Below, in pieces: positions 44,715 to 53,322 of a DNA stretch of 64,000 bases. The notes beneath the pieces are model-generated. The model was not told where the DNA came from, searched no databases, and worked only from the letters and a program-made list of their open reading frames with translations. A program made the position numbers and the translations under genes. The number at the start of each line of letters is the position of its first letter. The stretch's first letter is position 1. This stretch comes from Burkholderiales bacterium (GTDB taxonomy: Bacteria > Pseudomonadota > Gammaproteobacteria > Burkholderiales > Burkholderiaceae_E), in contig JAPOKJ010000007.1 of the NCBI GenBank assembly GCA_029977705.1, forward strand, positions 1 to 64,000, written 5' to 3'.

Positions 44715-45236
44715 CTATTGGCGCCGCAAGGGCTTGATGTCGCCGCAGTCCGCGCCCAGCCATTGGGCCTGCATCGTCACCCGCATCGGGCGGCCATCGA
44801 GACCCGGGTTTTCCATCCAGCCGCTGTAGGCCTTGTCGTTCAGATAAGTGAATTCGCCGCGGCCCTTTTGAGTGGTCTGGCCGCTCTGGCAGCTGTATTC
44901 CACGCGGGCCACCTGGCCACTCCAGGCCACCGTCTGCCGACAGCCTTCGCGGGCCGCTACCGCAGTCGGGTCGAGCCTGGCCATCTCCGGGCTGATGCAC
45001 AGCCGGGCGCCGCCCCCCGCTGCCATCTGGAAACCCTGCTGGCCCATCATCTTTTCCATCTCGGCCCGCTGGGCGGGTGGCAAGCCCGCCAGTGCCGCCT
45101 GCATCTGTGATCGAATGGCCTCCATCTCCGGGCTTTGCACGCGGGTCTCCCAGAGACCGGGTGCGATCGGGCGCGATTGGGCCTGGGCCAGGCCAGACAG
45201 CATCAGAAGGGACAGGGCGAGAAAAGCTCGGTGCAT
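44715..45236 (-). CDS. DUF3617-family exported protein
   Basis: From ATG 45236 the 173-residue protein has a signal peptide (LALSLLMLSGLAQAQ) and the DUF3617 features 'PGLWETRVQSPE', 'LCISPEMA' and 'CQSGQTTQKGRGEFTYLND'. A Cys pair pattern suggests disulfides in the periplasm. The family has no known function. It is separated from the Sua5 gene by about 180 nt with no feature evident. Confidence 0.85.
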   Translation of the reverse strand: MHRAFLALSLLMLSGLAQAQSRPIAPGLWETRVQSPEMEAIRSQMQAALAGLPPAQRAEMEKMMGQQGFQMAAGGGARLCISPEMARLDPTAVAAREGCRQTVAWSGQVARVEYSCQSGQTTQKGRGEFTYLNDKAYSGWMENPGLDGRPMRVTMQAQWLGADCGDIKPLRRQ

Positions 45237-45420
45237 CGGGGCTCCTGCATTCATTTCACGGGGACGGCTGCCAGCTTAGCGCCCGGACCAGTGCCTGTCA
45301 TCGCGAAGGGGAGCCCGCGGTGCTGGCAGGTGCCGGACGCCGGCCGCCGGGCGACGAAGGGCATAGCGTGGTGTGCCGCAAAGACTTCGCCGAGGCCGTG
45401 AGAGGTTTTGCGGACCTTTA

Positions 45421-46473
45421 CTAAGCCGCAGGCGCTGGGTCGGCACCGGAGCCGGTCTGGGCCCGCTGCAGACGGTCACGCACCGCCAGCCAATCGGGGG
45501 TGTCGGGCAACGCCTCGACCAGGATGCGGTCCATGCCCAGCGCGTCCATCTCGCGCAGGCTGGCATACATTTCCTGGGCGAACACCTCAGGCTCGAAGGC
45601 GGCGATCTGGAAATGCATCCGCGCCGCCGGCACCTGTGATCCCAGCACACGCTCGAGCAGGATGGCCAGGTCGGCACTGATCCACAGCGCGACCCGCTCG
45701 CCGGCATTCAGGCAATCGATCAGTCGCTGCGGCAATTCATGCAGGGGCAGCAATTGCATCGGCGTGCGCGGCGCATAGTGGGCCGCCAGCGAGCCCGATA
45801 CCTGAGGGCCACCCTTGCTGCGCACCGGCACCGCCTGGCCCACCACCTCGGCCAGCGCCTGTTCGCCGATGTGGCCAGGGCGCAGCACCACCGGGGAGGT
45901 GCCGGTGACATCGATGATGGTCGATTCGATGCCGATGCGGGCATCGCCACCTTCCAGGACCCAGGCAATATCATCGCCCAGGTCATCGCGCACATGCGCC
46001 GCGCGAGTCGGACTGATGCGCCCGAAGCGGTTTGCAGAGGGTGCAGCCACCCCTTTGCCACCGAGCCGGTGGAACTGCTGCAGGACAGCCTGCGCCACCG
46101 GATGCGAGGGCACGCGCAGGCCGACCGTGTCCTGGCCGGCGCAGGCGAAGCCCGGGGCGCCGGCGCGGCGGCGCATGATCAGGGTCATGGGTCCAGGCCA
46201 GAAAGCCTGCGCCAGGGCCTGGGCATGCGGGTGCGCCTGGGGAGAAAAATCGGCCCACAGGGCAGCCTGCGCGAGATCGGCCACGTGAACGATCAGGGGG
46301 TGATCGGCAGGGCGGCCCTTGACCCGATAGACTTCAGCCACCGCCGATTCGTTGCCGGCATCGGCCGCCAAACCGTACACCGTCTCGGTGGGCAGACCAA
46401 TCAGTTGGCCGGCACGCAGCAGCATGGCCGCGCGCTGGGCCTGCCCCTCGTCGAAGGCACGATGTTCAGCCAC
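45421..46473 (-). CDS. tsaC2: L-threonylcarbamoyladenylate synthase (Sua5 type)
   Basis: The enzyme makes threonylcarbamoyl-AMP for the t6A tRNA modification. It has the YrdC domain: 'RAGQLIGLPTETVYGLAADA', 'KGRPADHPLIVHV', 'FWPGPMTLIM', and 'VAAPSANRFGRISPT', and the C-terminal Sua5 domain beginning near 'VSGSLAAHYAPRTPM'. Length 350 residues from a GTG start at 46473, which overlaps the purK stop by 8 nt; no good ATG lies nearby. The purC-purE-purK-sua5 order is conserved in Burkholderiales. Confidence 0.9.
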   Translation of the reverse strand: MAEHRAFDEGQAQRAAMLLRAGQLIGLPTETVYGLAADAGNESAVAEVYRVKGRPADHPLIVHVADLAQAALWADFSPQAHPHAQALAQAFWPGPMTLIMRRRAGAPGFACAGQDTVGLRVPSHPVAQAVLQQFHRLGGKGVAAPSANRFGRISPTRAAHVRDDLGDDIAWVLEGGDARIGIESTIIDVTGTSPVVLRPGHIGEQALAEVVGQAVPVRSKGGPQVSGSLAAHYAPRTPMQLLPLHELPQRLIDCLNAGERVALWISADLAILLERVLGSQVPAARMHFQIAAFEPEVFAQEMYASLREMDALGMDRILVEALPDTPDWLAVRDRLQRAQTGSGADPAPAA

Positions 46474-47668
46474 GCTCGATGCCCAGGTCCTGCTCGATGC
46501 GTTCGACCACGGCCAGGGCCTGTTCGGTGGAATCGCCCAGCACGGTGACATGGCCCATCTTGCGACCCACGCGCGGCTCGCCCTTGCCGTACAGGTGCAG
46601 CTTGGCCCGAGGATGCTTGGCCACATGCAGCCAGTTGGGCTCGCGGGCCGTGATGCCGTCACTGCCGGCACCACTGAACCAGATGTCGCCCAGCAGGTTC
46701 AGCATCACCGCCGGCTCATGCTGTTGGGTACTGCCCAGCGGCCAACCGGCCAGGATGCGCGCCTGCTGCTCGAACTGGCTGCTGACGCAGGCATCGATGC
46801 TGTAGTGACCCGAGTTGTGCGGCCGCGGTGCCATCTCGTTGACCACCAGCGAGCCGTCCTCGAGCACAAAGAACTCGACACAGAGCACGCCGACATAGTC
46901 CATGGCATGGGCGAGCTTGACGGCCGCATCGCAGGCCGCCAGGGCCAGGCCGGCATCGACATGCGCCGGCACGGTGGAACGGGCCAGGATGCCCTTCTGA
47001 TGCAGGTTCTGGGCCACCGGATAGGCGGCGGTCTCGGCGTCGAAGGCGCGCGCCACCACGGCCGACAACTCGAGCCGCAGTTCGCAACGCTTCTCCAGGA
47101 CGCAGGGCACCCCGCCCATCTCGTCCCAGGCCTCCAGGGCCTGGGCCAGGGTCAGCACCCGCGCCTGGCCCTTGCCGTCATACCCCATGCGCGCCGATTT
47201 GAGGATGCCGGGAAAGAGGCGATCGATCTGCTCATCGCTCAGCTTCTCGAGGAACTGGCGCGACTCGATGGCAAGCCAGGGGACACAGTCCAGCCCGACA
47301 CTTTCGACGAAGCGTTTTTCGCGGATGCGGTCCTGGGCAATCGCAACCGCAGGCGCAGCCGGACTGACGATCGTTTTCTCGGCCAGTTTTTCCAGCGCGG
47401 CAGCCGGTACATTCTCGAACTCGGTCGTGACCGCGCGGCACAGCGCGGCCAGTTCGGTCAGGGCGGCCACATCCAGGTAGTCGGCACGCAGGTGCAGGTC
47501 AGCGACCGAGCCGGCTGGCGAATCCTTGCCGGGATCGAGGACACAGACCTTGAAGCCCATGCTCTGCGCCGCCATGCAGAACATGCGGCCCAGTTGCCCG
47601 CCACCGAGCACGCCGAGCCAGGAGCCGGCCGGAAGGGCCGGGTTCGGTTTGAAGCGGGGAGCGTTCAT
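46466..47668 (-). CDS. purK: N5-carboxyaminoimidazole ribonucleotide synthase
   Basis: The enzyme carboxylates AIR with ATP and bicarbonate. The 400-residue protein from ATG 47668 has the ATP-grasp features 'LGGGQLGRMFCMAAQSMGF', 'FPGILKSARMGYDGKGQ', 'EFFVLEDGSLVVNEMAPRPHNSGHYSIDAC' and 'HLYGKGEPRVGRKMGH'. It lies between purE and sua5 in the purine operon. PurK product goes directly to PurE, encoded next door. Confidence 0.95.
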   Translation of the reverse strand: MNAPRFKPNPALPAGSWLGVLGGGQLGRMFCMAAQSMGFKVCVLDPGKDSPAGSVADLHLRADYLDVAALTELAALCRAVTTEFENVPAAALEKLAEKTIVSPAAPAVAIAQDRIREKRFVESVGLDCVPWLAIESRQFLEKLSDEQIDRLFPGILKSARMGYDGKGQARVLTLAQALEAWDEMGGVPCVLEKRCELRLELSAVVARAFDAETAAYPVAQNLHQKGILARSTVPAHVDAGLALAACDAAVKLAHAMDYVGVLCVEFFVLEDGSLVVNEMAPRPHNSGHYSIDACVSSQFEQQARILAGWPLGSTQQHEPAVMLNLLGDIWFSGAGSDGITAREPNWLHVAKHPRAKLHLYGKGEPRVGRKMGHVTVLGDSTEQALAVVERIEQDLGIERG

Positions 47669-47723
47669 CACGGATCCTTGCTGATGAAGGGGATCGGCGC
47701 CGTGCGGCGGTTCGGGGGTCGGC

Positions 47724-48224
47724 TCAGCGAGCGGGCGGCAGGTGCATGGCCCGCGCGGCATCGGACTGTTCGCGGCGGAAGGCCTGCAACTGCGCGGCCA
47801 GCGCGGCATCGCCCTGGGCCAGCATGGCTACCGCGAACAGGGCGGCATTGGCAGCACCAGCCTCACCGATGGCAAAGGTGGCAACCGGGATGCCCTTGGG
47901 CATCTGCACGATCGAGAGCAGGGAATCTTCGCCGCGCAGGTACTTGGAGGGCACCGGCACGCCGAGCACCGGCACCGTGGTCTTGGCGGCGATCATGCCG
48001 GGCAGGTGGGCGGCACCGCCGGCACCGGCGATGATCGCGCGCAGGCCGCGCTGGGGCGCCTGCTCAGCATAGGCGAACATCTCGTCGGGCATGCGGTGCG
48101 CCGATACGACACGCGCCTCGTGCGGCACGCCAAAGCGCTCCAGCACGGCGACCGCCTGTTGCATGACATCCCAATCGCTCGAGCTGCCCATCACGACGCC
48201 GATCAGGGGGGCGGGGCCGCTCAT
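47724..48224 (-). CDS. purE: N5-carboxyaminoimidazole ribonucleotide mutase
   Basis: This 166-residue protein has the class I PurE motifs '[10 protein letters not shown]', '[11 protein letters not shown]', '[12 protein letters not shown]' and '[26 protein letters not shown]'. It converts N5-CAIR to CAIR. Start overlaps the purC stop by 4 nt (ATGA). Confidence 0.96.
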   Translation of the reverse strand: MSGPAPLIGVVMGSSSDWDVMQQAVAVLERFGVPHEARVVSAHRMPDEMFAYAEQAPQRGLRAIIAGAGGAAHLPGMIAAKTTVPVLGVPVPSKYLRGEDSLLSIVQMPKGIPVATFAIGEAGAANAALFAVAMLAQGDAALAAQLQAFRREQSDAARAMHLPPAR

Positions 48225-49123
48225 GCCGGCACTCCATCCAGGCCCTTGCCAGTCATGCGGCGCAGCGCTTCGACATATTTTTCGCGGGTGCGCAGCACCA
48301 CCTCGTCGGGCAGGTGCGGCGCCGGCGCAGTCTTGTTCCAACCCTTCACGGTTTCCAGGTAGTCACGCACGAACTGCTTGTCGAAGGACGGCGGCGAGAT
48401 GCCGACGCGGTACTGGTCGGCCGGCCAGAAGCGCGACGAATCGGCAGTGAGCACCTCGTCCATCAGGTGCAGCACCCCGTTGTCATCGAGCCCGAACTCG
48501 AACTTGGTGTCGGCGATGATGATGCCCTTGGCGGCAGCGAGCTCGCTGGCCCGCAGGTAGAGCTGGATGCTGATGTCGCGGATGCGGCTGGCGAGCAGGT
48601 GGCCGATGCGCGTGCTCATGTCCTCGAAGCTGATGTTCTCGTCATGCTCGCCCATCTCGGCCTTGGCGGCGGGCGTGAAGATCGGCTGGGGCAGCTTCTG
48701 CGCCATCTGCAGGCCGGCGGGCAGGTCGATGCCGCAGACCTTGCCGCTGTCCTGGTAATCCTTCCAGCCGGAGCCGATCAGGTAGCCGCGCACGACGGCC
48801 TCGACCATGATCGGCGCAAGCCGCTTGACCACCATCGAGCGGCCCGCCACCTGCTCCCGATCCTCGGCCGACACTACAGACTCGGGTGCAATGCCGGTCA
48901 GGTGGTTGGGCACGATGTCTCCGAGCACATCGAACCAATAGAGGGCCATCTGGTTGAGCACCTTGCCCTTGTCGGGGATCGGCTCCTGCATGATGACATC
49001 GAAGGCCGACAGGCGATCGGTGGTGACGATCAGCAAGCGGTCATCGCCAACCGCATAGTTGTCGCGGACCTTGCCACGTCCGAGCAGCGGCAGGCTCTTG
49101 AGATGGGATTGATAGACAGCCAA
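48221..49123 (-). CDS. purC: Phosphoribosylaminoimidazole-succinocarboxamide synthase
   Basis: This 300-residue SAICAR synthase has '[32 protein letters not shown]', '[18 protein letters not shown]', '[16 protein letters not shown]' and '[14 protein letters not shown]'. It is the first gene of the purC-purE-purK-sua5 operon. A 15-bp palindrome lies 19 nt upstream of its start, in the gap to the divergent alaX gene. Confidence 0.96.
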   Translation of the reverse strand: MAVYQSHLKSLPLLGRGKVRDNYAVGDDRLLIVTTDRLSAFDVIMQEPIPDKGKVLNQMALYWFDVLGDIVPNHLTGIAPESVVSAEDREQVAGRSMVVKRLAPIMVEAVVRGYLIGSGWKDYQDSGKVCGIDLPAGLQMAQKLPQPIFTPAAKAEMGEHDENISFEDMSTRIGHLLASRIRDISIQLYLRASELAAAKGIIIADTKFEFGLDDNGVLHLMDEVLTADSSRFWPADQYRVGISPPSFDKQFVRDYLETVKGWNKTAPAPHLPDEVVLRTREKYVEALRRMTGKGLDGVPA

Positions 49124-49141
49124 GGGGGATTTCCCGCAAAA

Positions 49142-49156
49142 GTGAGATTATCTCAC
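49142..49156. promoter_or_regulatory. 15-bp perfect palindrome between purC and alaX
   Basis: GTGAGAT-T-ATCTCAC is a perfect inverted repeat with a one-base centre, placed in the 38-bp gap between the divergent purC and alaX starts. On the minus strand it includes GATAAT, a candidate -10 for purC. It does not resemble the E. coli PurR operator (ACGCAAACGTTTGCGT). Confidence 0.55.
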
Positions 49157-49161
49157 CTATC

Positions 49162-49878
49162 ATGACCGAACCCCTATTCCGCGAAGACGCCTATCTGCAG
49201 GCCTGCGACGCCACCCTCATCGCCGTGCTGCCCGAGGGCATCGTGCTCGATCGCACCGTGTTCTATCCGGCAGGCGGCGGGCAGGCTGGCGACAGCGGCG
49301 TGCTGCAGCGTGCCGATGGCACGGAGGTGGTCATCACCGATACCCGCAAGGGCAGCGAACCCGGCCAGATCCTGCACATCCCGGTGGCCGGCAGCATCCT
49401 GCCTGAGGTGGGCGAGCGCGTCACCGCCCGCATCGACTGGGCGCGCCGCTACGCCATGATGCGCCTGCACACCGCCCTGCATGTCATGTCCTGTGTGGTG
49501 ATCGCGCCGGTCACCGGCGGCAACATCTCGCCGGACAAGGCGCGCCTGGACTTCGACATCGACATGAACCTGCTCGATGCCGAACACATCGAACGCCAGA
49601 CCAACGCCCTGATCGGGCGCGCCGTGGCCACCACCACCCAGTGGATCAGTGACGAAGAAATGGCCGCCCGGCCGGAACTGGTCAAGACCATGAGCGTCAA
49701 GCCGCCCAGCGGTCAGGGACGGGTGAGACTGCTGGCCATTGCCGGCATCGACCTGCAGCCCTGCGGCGGCACGCATGTGGCCAACATCAGCGAGATCGGC
49801 GCGATCAAGGTGGTCAAGATCAGGAGCGAGGGCAAGAAGAACAAGCGTGTCGAGATCGTGCTCGCCGGCGCTGCCTGA
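49162..49878 (+). CDS. alaX: Free-standing alanyl-tRNA editing protein (AlaX)
   Basis: This 238-residue protein hydrolyses mischarged Ser- or Gly-tRNA(Ala). It has the editing-site zinc ligands H103 and H107 (HTALH), C201 and H205 (CGGTH), and 'GIVLDRTVFYPAGGGQAGDSG' near the N-terminus, as in the AlaRS editing domain. It is divergent from purC. The Mrr-like gene follows 81 nt later. Confidence 0.93.
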   Translation: MTEPLFREDAYLQACDATLIAVLPEGIVLDRTVFYPAGGGQAGDSGVLQRADGTEVVITDTRKGSEPGQILHIPVAGSILPEVGERVTARIDWARRYAMMRLHTALHVMSCVVIAPVTGGNISPDKARLDFDIDMNLLDAEHIERQTNALIGRAVATTTQWISDEEMAARPELVKTMSVKPPSGQGRVRLLAIAGIDLQPCGGTHVANISEIGAIKVVKIRSEGKKNKRVEIVLAGAA

Positions 49879-49959
49879 GCCACTGCCACCTCCAACCCGC
49901 CCCAAAGCCGCCCCCCACCCCGACCCACTGCCCCCGCCACGCCCCACAGGATCCGCCCC

Positions 49960-50535
49960 ATGGCCTTCAAGATGTCCGAGAAATCCCTGTTTGCGACCCT
50001 GCTGCGCTCCTCCTGGTGGATCAGCCTGTTGATTGCCGTGGGCATGGTGGGGGCCGCCCGCTGGCTCTTGTCGGACAAGCTGTGGGCCTACGGCGCCGCC
50101 GGTGCCCTGCCCTTCGTGGTCATCAGCGTGATGGCGGCCTGGAAGCAACGCCACAAGCTCAGTGGCCACGCGCTGGCGCAGGGCCAGCAGCGCCTGGCCA
50201 GCCTGAGCTGGGCGGATTTTTCAAAAGAGCTCGAGGCCGCCCTCAAGCGAGAGGGCTATGCGGTGACGCGCCTGAATGGCGATCCGGGCGCAGACATGAT
50301 CGCCGAGCGGGCCGGCCGCATGCGCCTGATCAGCGCGCGCCGCTGGAAGGCCTCCAGTGCCGGCGTGGAGGCCATGCAGCAGCTCCGGCAATCGCTGGAC
50401 AAGCGCGAAGCGCAGCAGGCCTTGTACCTGTGCCTGGGACAGGTCAGCGAGCCGGCCCAGAAGCTGGCTCGGGCTCAGCGTATTGCCGTGATCCAGGGAC
50501 CTGCCCTGGTGCAGTGGCTGAGCCGGCCGCAATAG
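49960..50535 (+). CDS. Membrane-anchored Mrr-like nuclease-fold protein, degenerate active site
   Basis: This 191-residue protein has two N-terminal hydrophobic helices (about residues 19-36 and 43-60) and a C-terminal domain with the Mrr-cat/PD-(D/E)xK layout: 'ALKREGYAVTRLNGDPGADM' gives D112, and 'MRLISARRWKA' occupies the usual (Q/E)xK strand. The Q and K are S125 and R127, so the metal-binding site seems lost or altered. Similar membrane-linked members exist, with unknown function. An alternative start is ATG 49972. It is convergent with urtE, 9 nt apart. Confidence 0.75.
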   Translation: MAFKMSEKSLFATLLRSSWWISLLIAVGMVGAARWLLSDKLWAYGAAGALPFVVISVMAAWKQRHKLSGHALAQGQQRLASLSWADFSKELEAALKREGYAVTRLNGDPGADMIAERAGRMRLISARRWKASSAGVEAMQQLRQSLDKREAQQALYLCLGQVSEPAQKLARAQRIAVIQGPALVQWLSRPQ

Positions 50536-50544
50536 CGCGACCGC

Positions 50545-51279
50545 TCAGATCGCCACCAGCTGGCGGATGTTCTTCTCTTTCATCTCGCTGCCCGGACCCG
50601 AGGCGATCACCTCGCCGCGCTCCATGACCAGATACTCATCGGCCAGTTCTTCGGCAAAGTCGTAGTACTGCTCGACCAGCAGGATGCCCATCGTGCCGCG
50701 CTCGGCCAGCATGCGGATGACGCGGCCGATGTCCTTGATGATCGAGGGCTGGATGCCCTCGGTGGGTTCATCGAGCACCAGCAGCTTGGGCCGGGCCAGA
50801 AGGGCACGGGCAATCGCCAGTTGTTGCTGCTGCCCGCCGGACAGGTCGCCGCCGCGACGGGCCAGCATCTGCTTGAGCACCGGGAACAGATCGAACACCT
50901 CCGGATCGATCGGCGTGCGCCCGGGCAGATAGGCCAGGCCCATGCGCAGGTTTTCCTCGACGGTAAGCCTTCCGAAAATCTCGCGGCCCTGAGGCACGAA
51001 GCCGATGCCGGCGCGCACCCGTTCATAGGCGGGCAAGGCATCGATGCGCTTGCCCTGCAGGTGGATCTCGCCGCTCTTGATCGGCACCACGCCCATCAGC
51101 GACTTGAGCAAGGTGGTCTTGCCCACGCCATTGCGGCCCAGCAGCACGGTGACCTTGCCCATCGACACCTTCAGGGACACATCGCGCAGGATGTGGCTGC
51201 CGCCGTAGTACTGATTGATGCCTTTAAGATCGAGCAGGGCCTGGCCAGCGCCGGCCGCCGCTGCTGCAGGGCGTTCCAT
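50545..51279 (-). CDS. urtE: Urea ABC transporter ATPase UrtE
   Basis: The 244-residue protein from ATG 51279 has Walker A GRNGVGKT, signature LSGGQQQQL, Walker B 'LLVLDEPTEGIQPSI' and 'LLVEQYYDFAEELADEYLVMERG', a stretch characteristic of UrtE. It is the last gene of urtABCDE and starts 4 nt beyond urtD stop. It works with UrtD to power urea import. Confidence 0.94.
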   Translation of the reverse strand: MERPAAAAAGAGQALLDLKGINQYYGGSHILRDVSLKVSMGKVTVLLGRNGVGKTTLLKSLMGVVPIKSGEIHLQGKRIDALPAYERVRAGIGFVPQGREIFGRLTVEENLRMGLAYLPGRTPIDPEVFDLFPVLKQMLARRGGDLSGGQQQQLAIARALLARPKLLVLDEPTEGIQPSIIKDIGRVIRMLAERGTMGILLVEQYYDFAEELADEYLVMERGEVIASGPGSEMKEKNIRQLVAI

Positions 51280-51283
51280 CACA

Positions 51284-52168
51284 TCAGCGACCAAGGTACA
51301 CCTCCACCACTTTTTCATTGGCCTGGACGTCGGCCAGGCGACCCTCGGCCAGCACACTGCCCTCATGCAGCACGGTGACCTTCTTGGTGGCGGCATGCTC
51401 GCCGCGCGTTGTCAGCTCTTCGATGAACTTCATGTCGTGCTCGACGACGACCAGCGAATGCTTGCCCTCCAGCGACAGGAACAGTTCGGCGGTACGCTCG
51501 GTTTCCTCATCGGTCATGCCGGCCACCGGCTCGTCGAGCAGCAGCAGCTTGGGCTCCTGCATCAGCAACATGCCGATCTCCAGCCACTGCTTCTGGCCAT
51601 GCGACAGGTTGCCGGCCAGCTTGCCGGCCAGCTTGCGCAGGTGGATCAGGTCCAAAGTTGCCGCGATGCGGTCGAACGAGGCGCTGTCCAGGCGCGAGAA
51701 CAGGGTACGCCGCACACGCCGGTCGGTCGACAGCGCCAGCTCGAGGTTTTCGAAGACGTTCAGATGCTCGAACACCGTCGGCTTCTGGAACTTGCGGCCG
51801 ATGCCGATCTGGGCGATCTCGGCCTCGCGCATGCGCAGCAGGTCCACCGTGCTGCCGAAGAACACCCTGCCGCTGTCGGGCCGGGTCTTGCCAGTGATGA
51901 CATCCATCATCGTGGTCTTGCCAGCCCCGTTGGGGCCGATGATGCAGCGAAGCTCACCGTTGTTCACTTCCAGCGACAGGCCGTTGAGCGCCTTGAAGCC
52001 GTCGAAACTCACCGAGACGTTGTCGACATACAGCACGACCCCGTGAACCACGTCCAGTTCGGTCGAGCTGCCGGGTCGGCCGCCGTAGTTGGCCGGGGCA
52101 TCACCGATCTCATCGATCGGCAGAGGCTCCAGGGAACCCGTCCTGACGGTTGTTGCAGCAGCGTTCAT
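51284..52168 (-). CDS. urtD: Urea ABC transporter ATPase UrtD
   Basis: This 294-residue ATPase has Walker A GPNGAGKT, signature LSHGQKQWLEIGMLL, Walker B 'LLLLDEPVAGMTDEE' and a long N-terminal leader. 'VTVLHEGSVLAEG' near the end is typical of UrtD. Its start overlaps the urtC stop by 4 nt (ATGA). Confidence 0.94.
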   Translation of the reverse strand: MNAAATTVRTGSLEPLPIDEIGDAPANYGGRPGSSTELDVVHGVVLYVDNVSVSFDGFKALNGLSLEVNNGELRCIIGPNGAGKTTMMDVITGKTRPDSGRVFFGSTVDLLRMREAEIAQIGIGRKFQKPTVFEHLNVFENLELALSTDRRVRRTLFSRLDSASFDRIAATLDLIHLRKLAGKLAGNLSHGQKQWLEIGMLLMQEPKLLLLDEPVAGMTDEETERTAELFLSLEGKHSLVVVEHDMKFIEELTTRGEHAATKKVTVLHEGSVLAEGRLADVQANEKVVEVYLGR

Positions 52169-53322
52169 GCCTTCACCTCACGACGACGACGCAGCAGGCC
52201 GATGATGCCCTGCGGAAGATACAGCGTTACGCCGATGAACAAGGCCCCCAGGAAGTACAGCCAGTATTCGGGAAACGCGACAGTGAACCAGCTCTTGGCC
52301 CCGTTGACGAAGAAGGCCCCCAGAATGGGACCGATCAGGCTGGCGCGACCACCCACCGCCGCCCAGATCGCCACCTCGATGCCAGCGGCCGGCGACATCT
52401 CGCTCGGGTTGATGATGCCCACCTGCGGCACATACAGGGCGCCGGCCACCGCACACATGACGGCACTGATGGTCCAGATTGCCAGCTTGTAGGCCACCGG
52501 GTTGTAGCCGCAGAACATCACGCGGCTCTCGGCATCGCGCAGGGCCTGCAGCACACGGCCGAAGCGGCTGTGCACAATGGCCCGGGCCAGCAGGTAAAAC
52601 CCCACCAGCGTCAACCCGGTGATCACGAACAGGCCCATCCGCGTCGAGTGCAGGGCGATCGGAATGCCCAGGATGCGCTTGAAGTCGGTGAAACCATTGT
52701 TGCCGCCGAAACCGGTCTCGTTGCGAAAGAACAGCAGCATCGCGGCAAAGGTCATGGCCTGGGTGATGATCGAGAAATACACCCCCTTGATGCGCGAGCG
52801 GAACGCGAAGTAGCCGAACACGAAGGCCACCAGACCAGGTACCAGCACCACCAGCAGCATCTGGGCGATGAAGGAGTCGCTGAAGGTCCAGTGCCAGGGC
52901 AGTGCCTTCCAGTCAAGGAACACCATGAAGTCCGGCAGGTCGCTCTTGTAATTGCCGTCGCGACCGATCTGTCGCATCAGGTACATGCCCATCGCATAGC
53001 CGCCCAGCGCGAAGAACAGGCCGTGGCCCAGCGACAGGATGCCGGCATACCCCCAGATCAGGTCCATGGCCAGCGCGCAGATCGCATAGCACATGATCTT
53101 GCCGATCAAGGCCACCATGTAGTCGGACAGATGAAACAGGTTGCCTTGCGGCACCACCAGGTTGAGTACCGGCACCAGCACCGCGACCGTGATCACGGCC
53201 GCCAGCACCGCCAGCCAGCCGCGAGGCCCGAGCAGCAGGCCATGCTTTTCGAAGGCGAGCAGGTCGGAGTGATTGCCGCCCATGGCCGCTGCGCCGGAAG
53301 AGGAGGTCAGGACGGCGCTCAT
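52165..53322 (-). CDS. urtC: Urea ABC transporter permease UrtC
   Basis: This 385-residue membrane protein has UrtC features: 'LIWGYAGILSLGHGLFFALGGYAMGMYLMRQ', 'NETGFGGNNGFTDFKRILG' and 'GVTLYLPQGIIGLL'. Its start overlaps the urtB stop by 4 nt, and it pairs with UrtB in the channel. Confidence 0.94.
   Translation of the reverse strand: MSAVLTSSSGAAAMGGNHSDLLAFEKHGLLLGPRGWLAVLAAVITVAVLVPVLNLVVPQGNLFHLSDYMVALIGKIMCYAICALAMDLIWGYAGILSLGHGLFFALGGYAMGMYLMRQIGRDGNYKSDLPDFMVFLDWKALPWHWTFSDSFIAQMLLVVLVPGLVAFVFGYFAFRSRIKGVYFSIITQAMTFAAMLLFFRNETGFGGNNGFTDFKRILGIPIALHSTRMGLFVITGLTLVGFYLLARAIVHSRFGRVLQALRDAESRVMFCGYNPVAYKLAIWTISAVMCAVAGALYVPQVGIINPSEMSPAAGIEVAIWAAVGGRASLIGPILGAFFVNGAKSWFTVAFPEYWLYFLGALFIGVTLYLPQGIIGLLRRRREVKA

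Noticed and set aside
44632-44829. Small plus-strand frame with LLPR-type peptides after livF
   Set aside because: It arises from the 12-nt repeat and runs into the DUF3617 gene on the other strand; no ribosome-binding site is seen.
49960-50535. Active Mrr-type restriction enzyme, part of a defence island
   Set aside because: Catalytic residues are changed, the protein is membrane-anchored, and there is no methyltransferase or other defence gene nearby.
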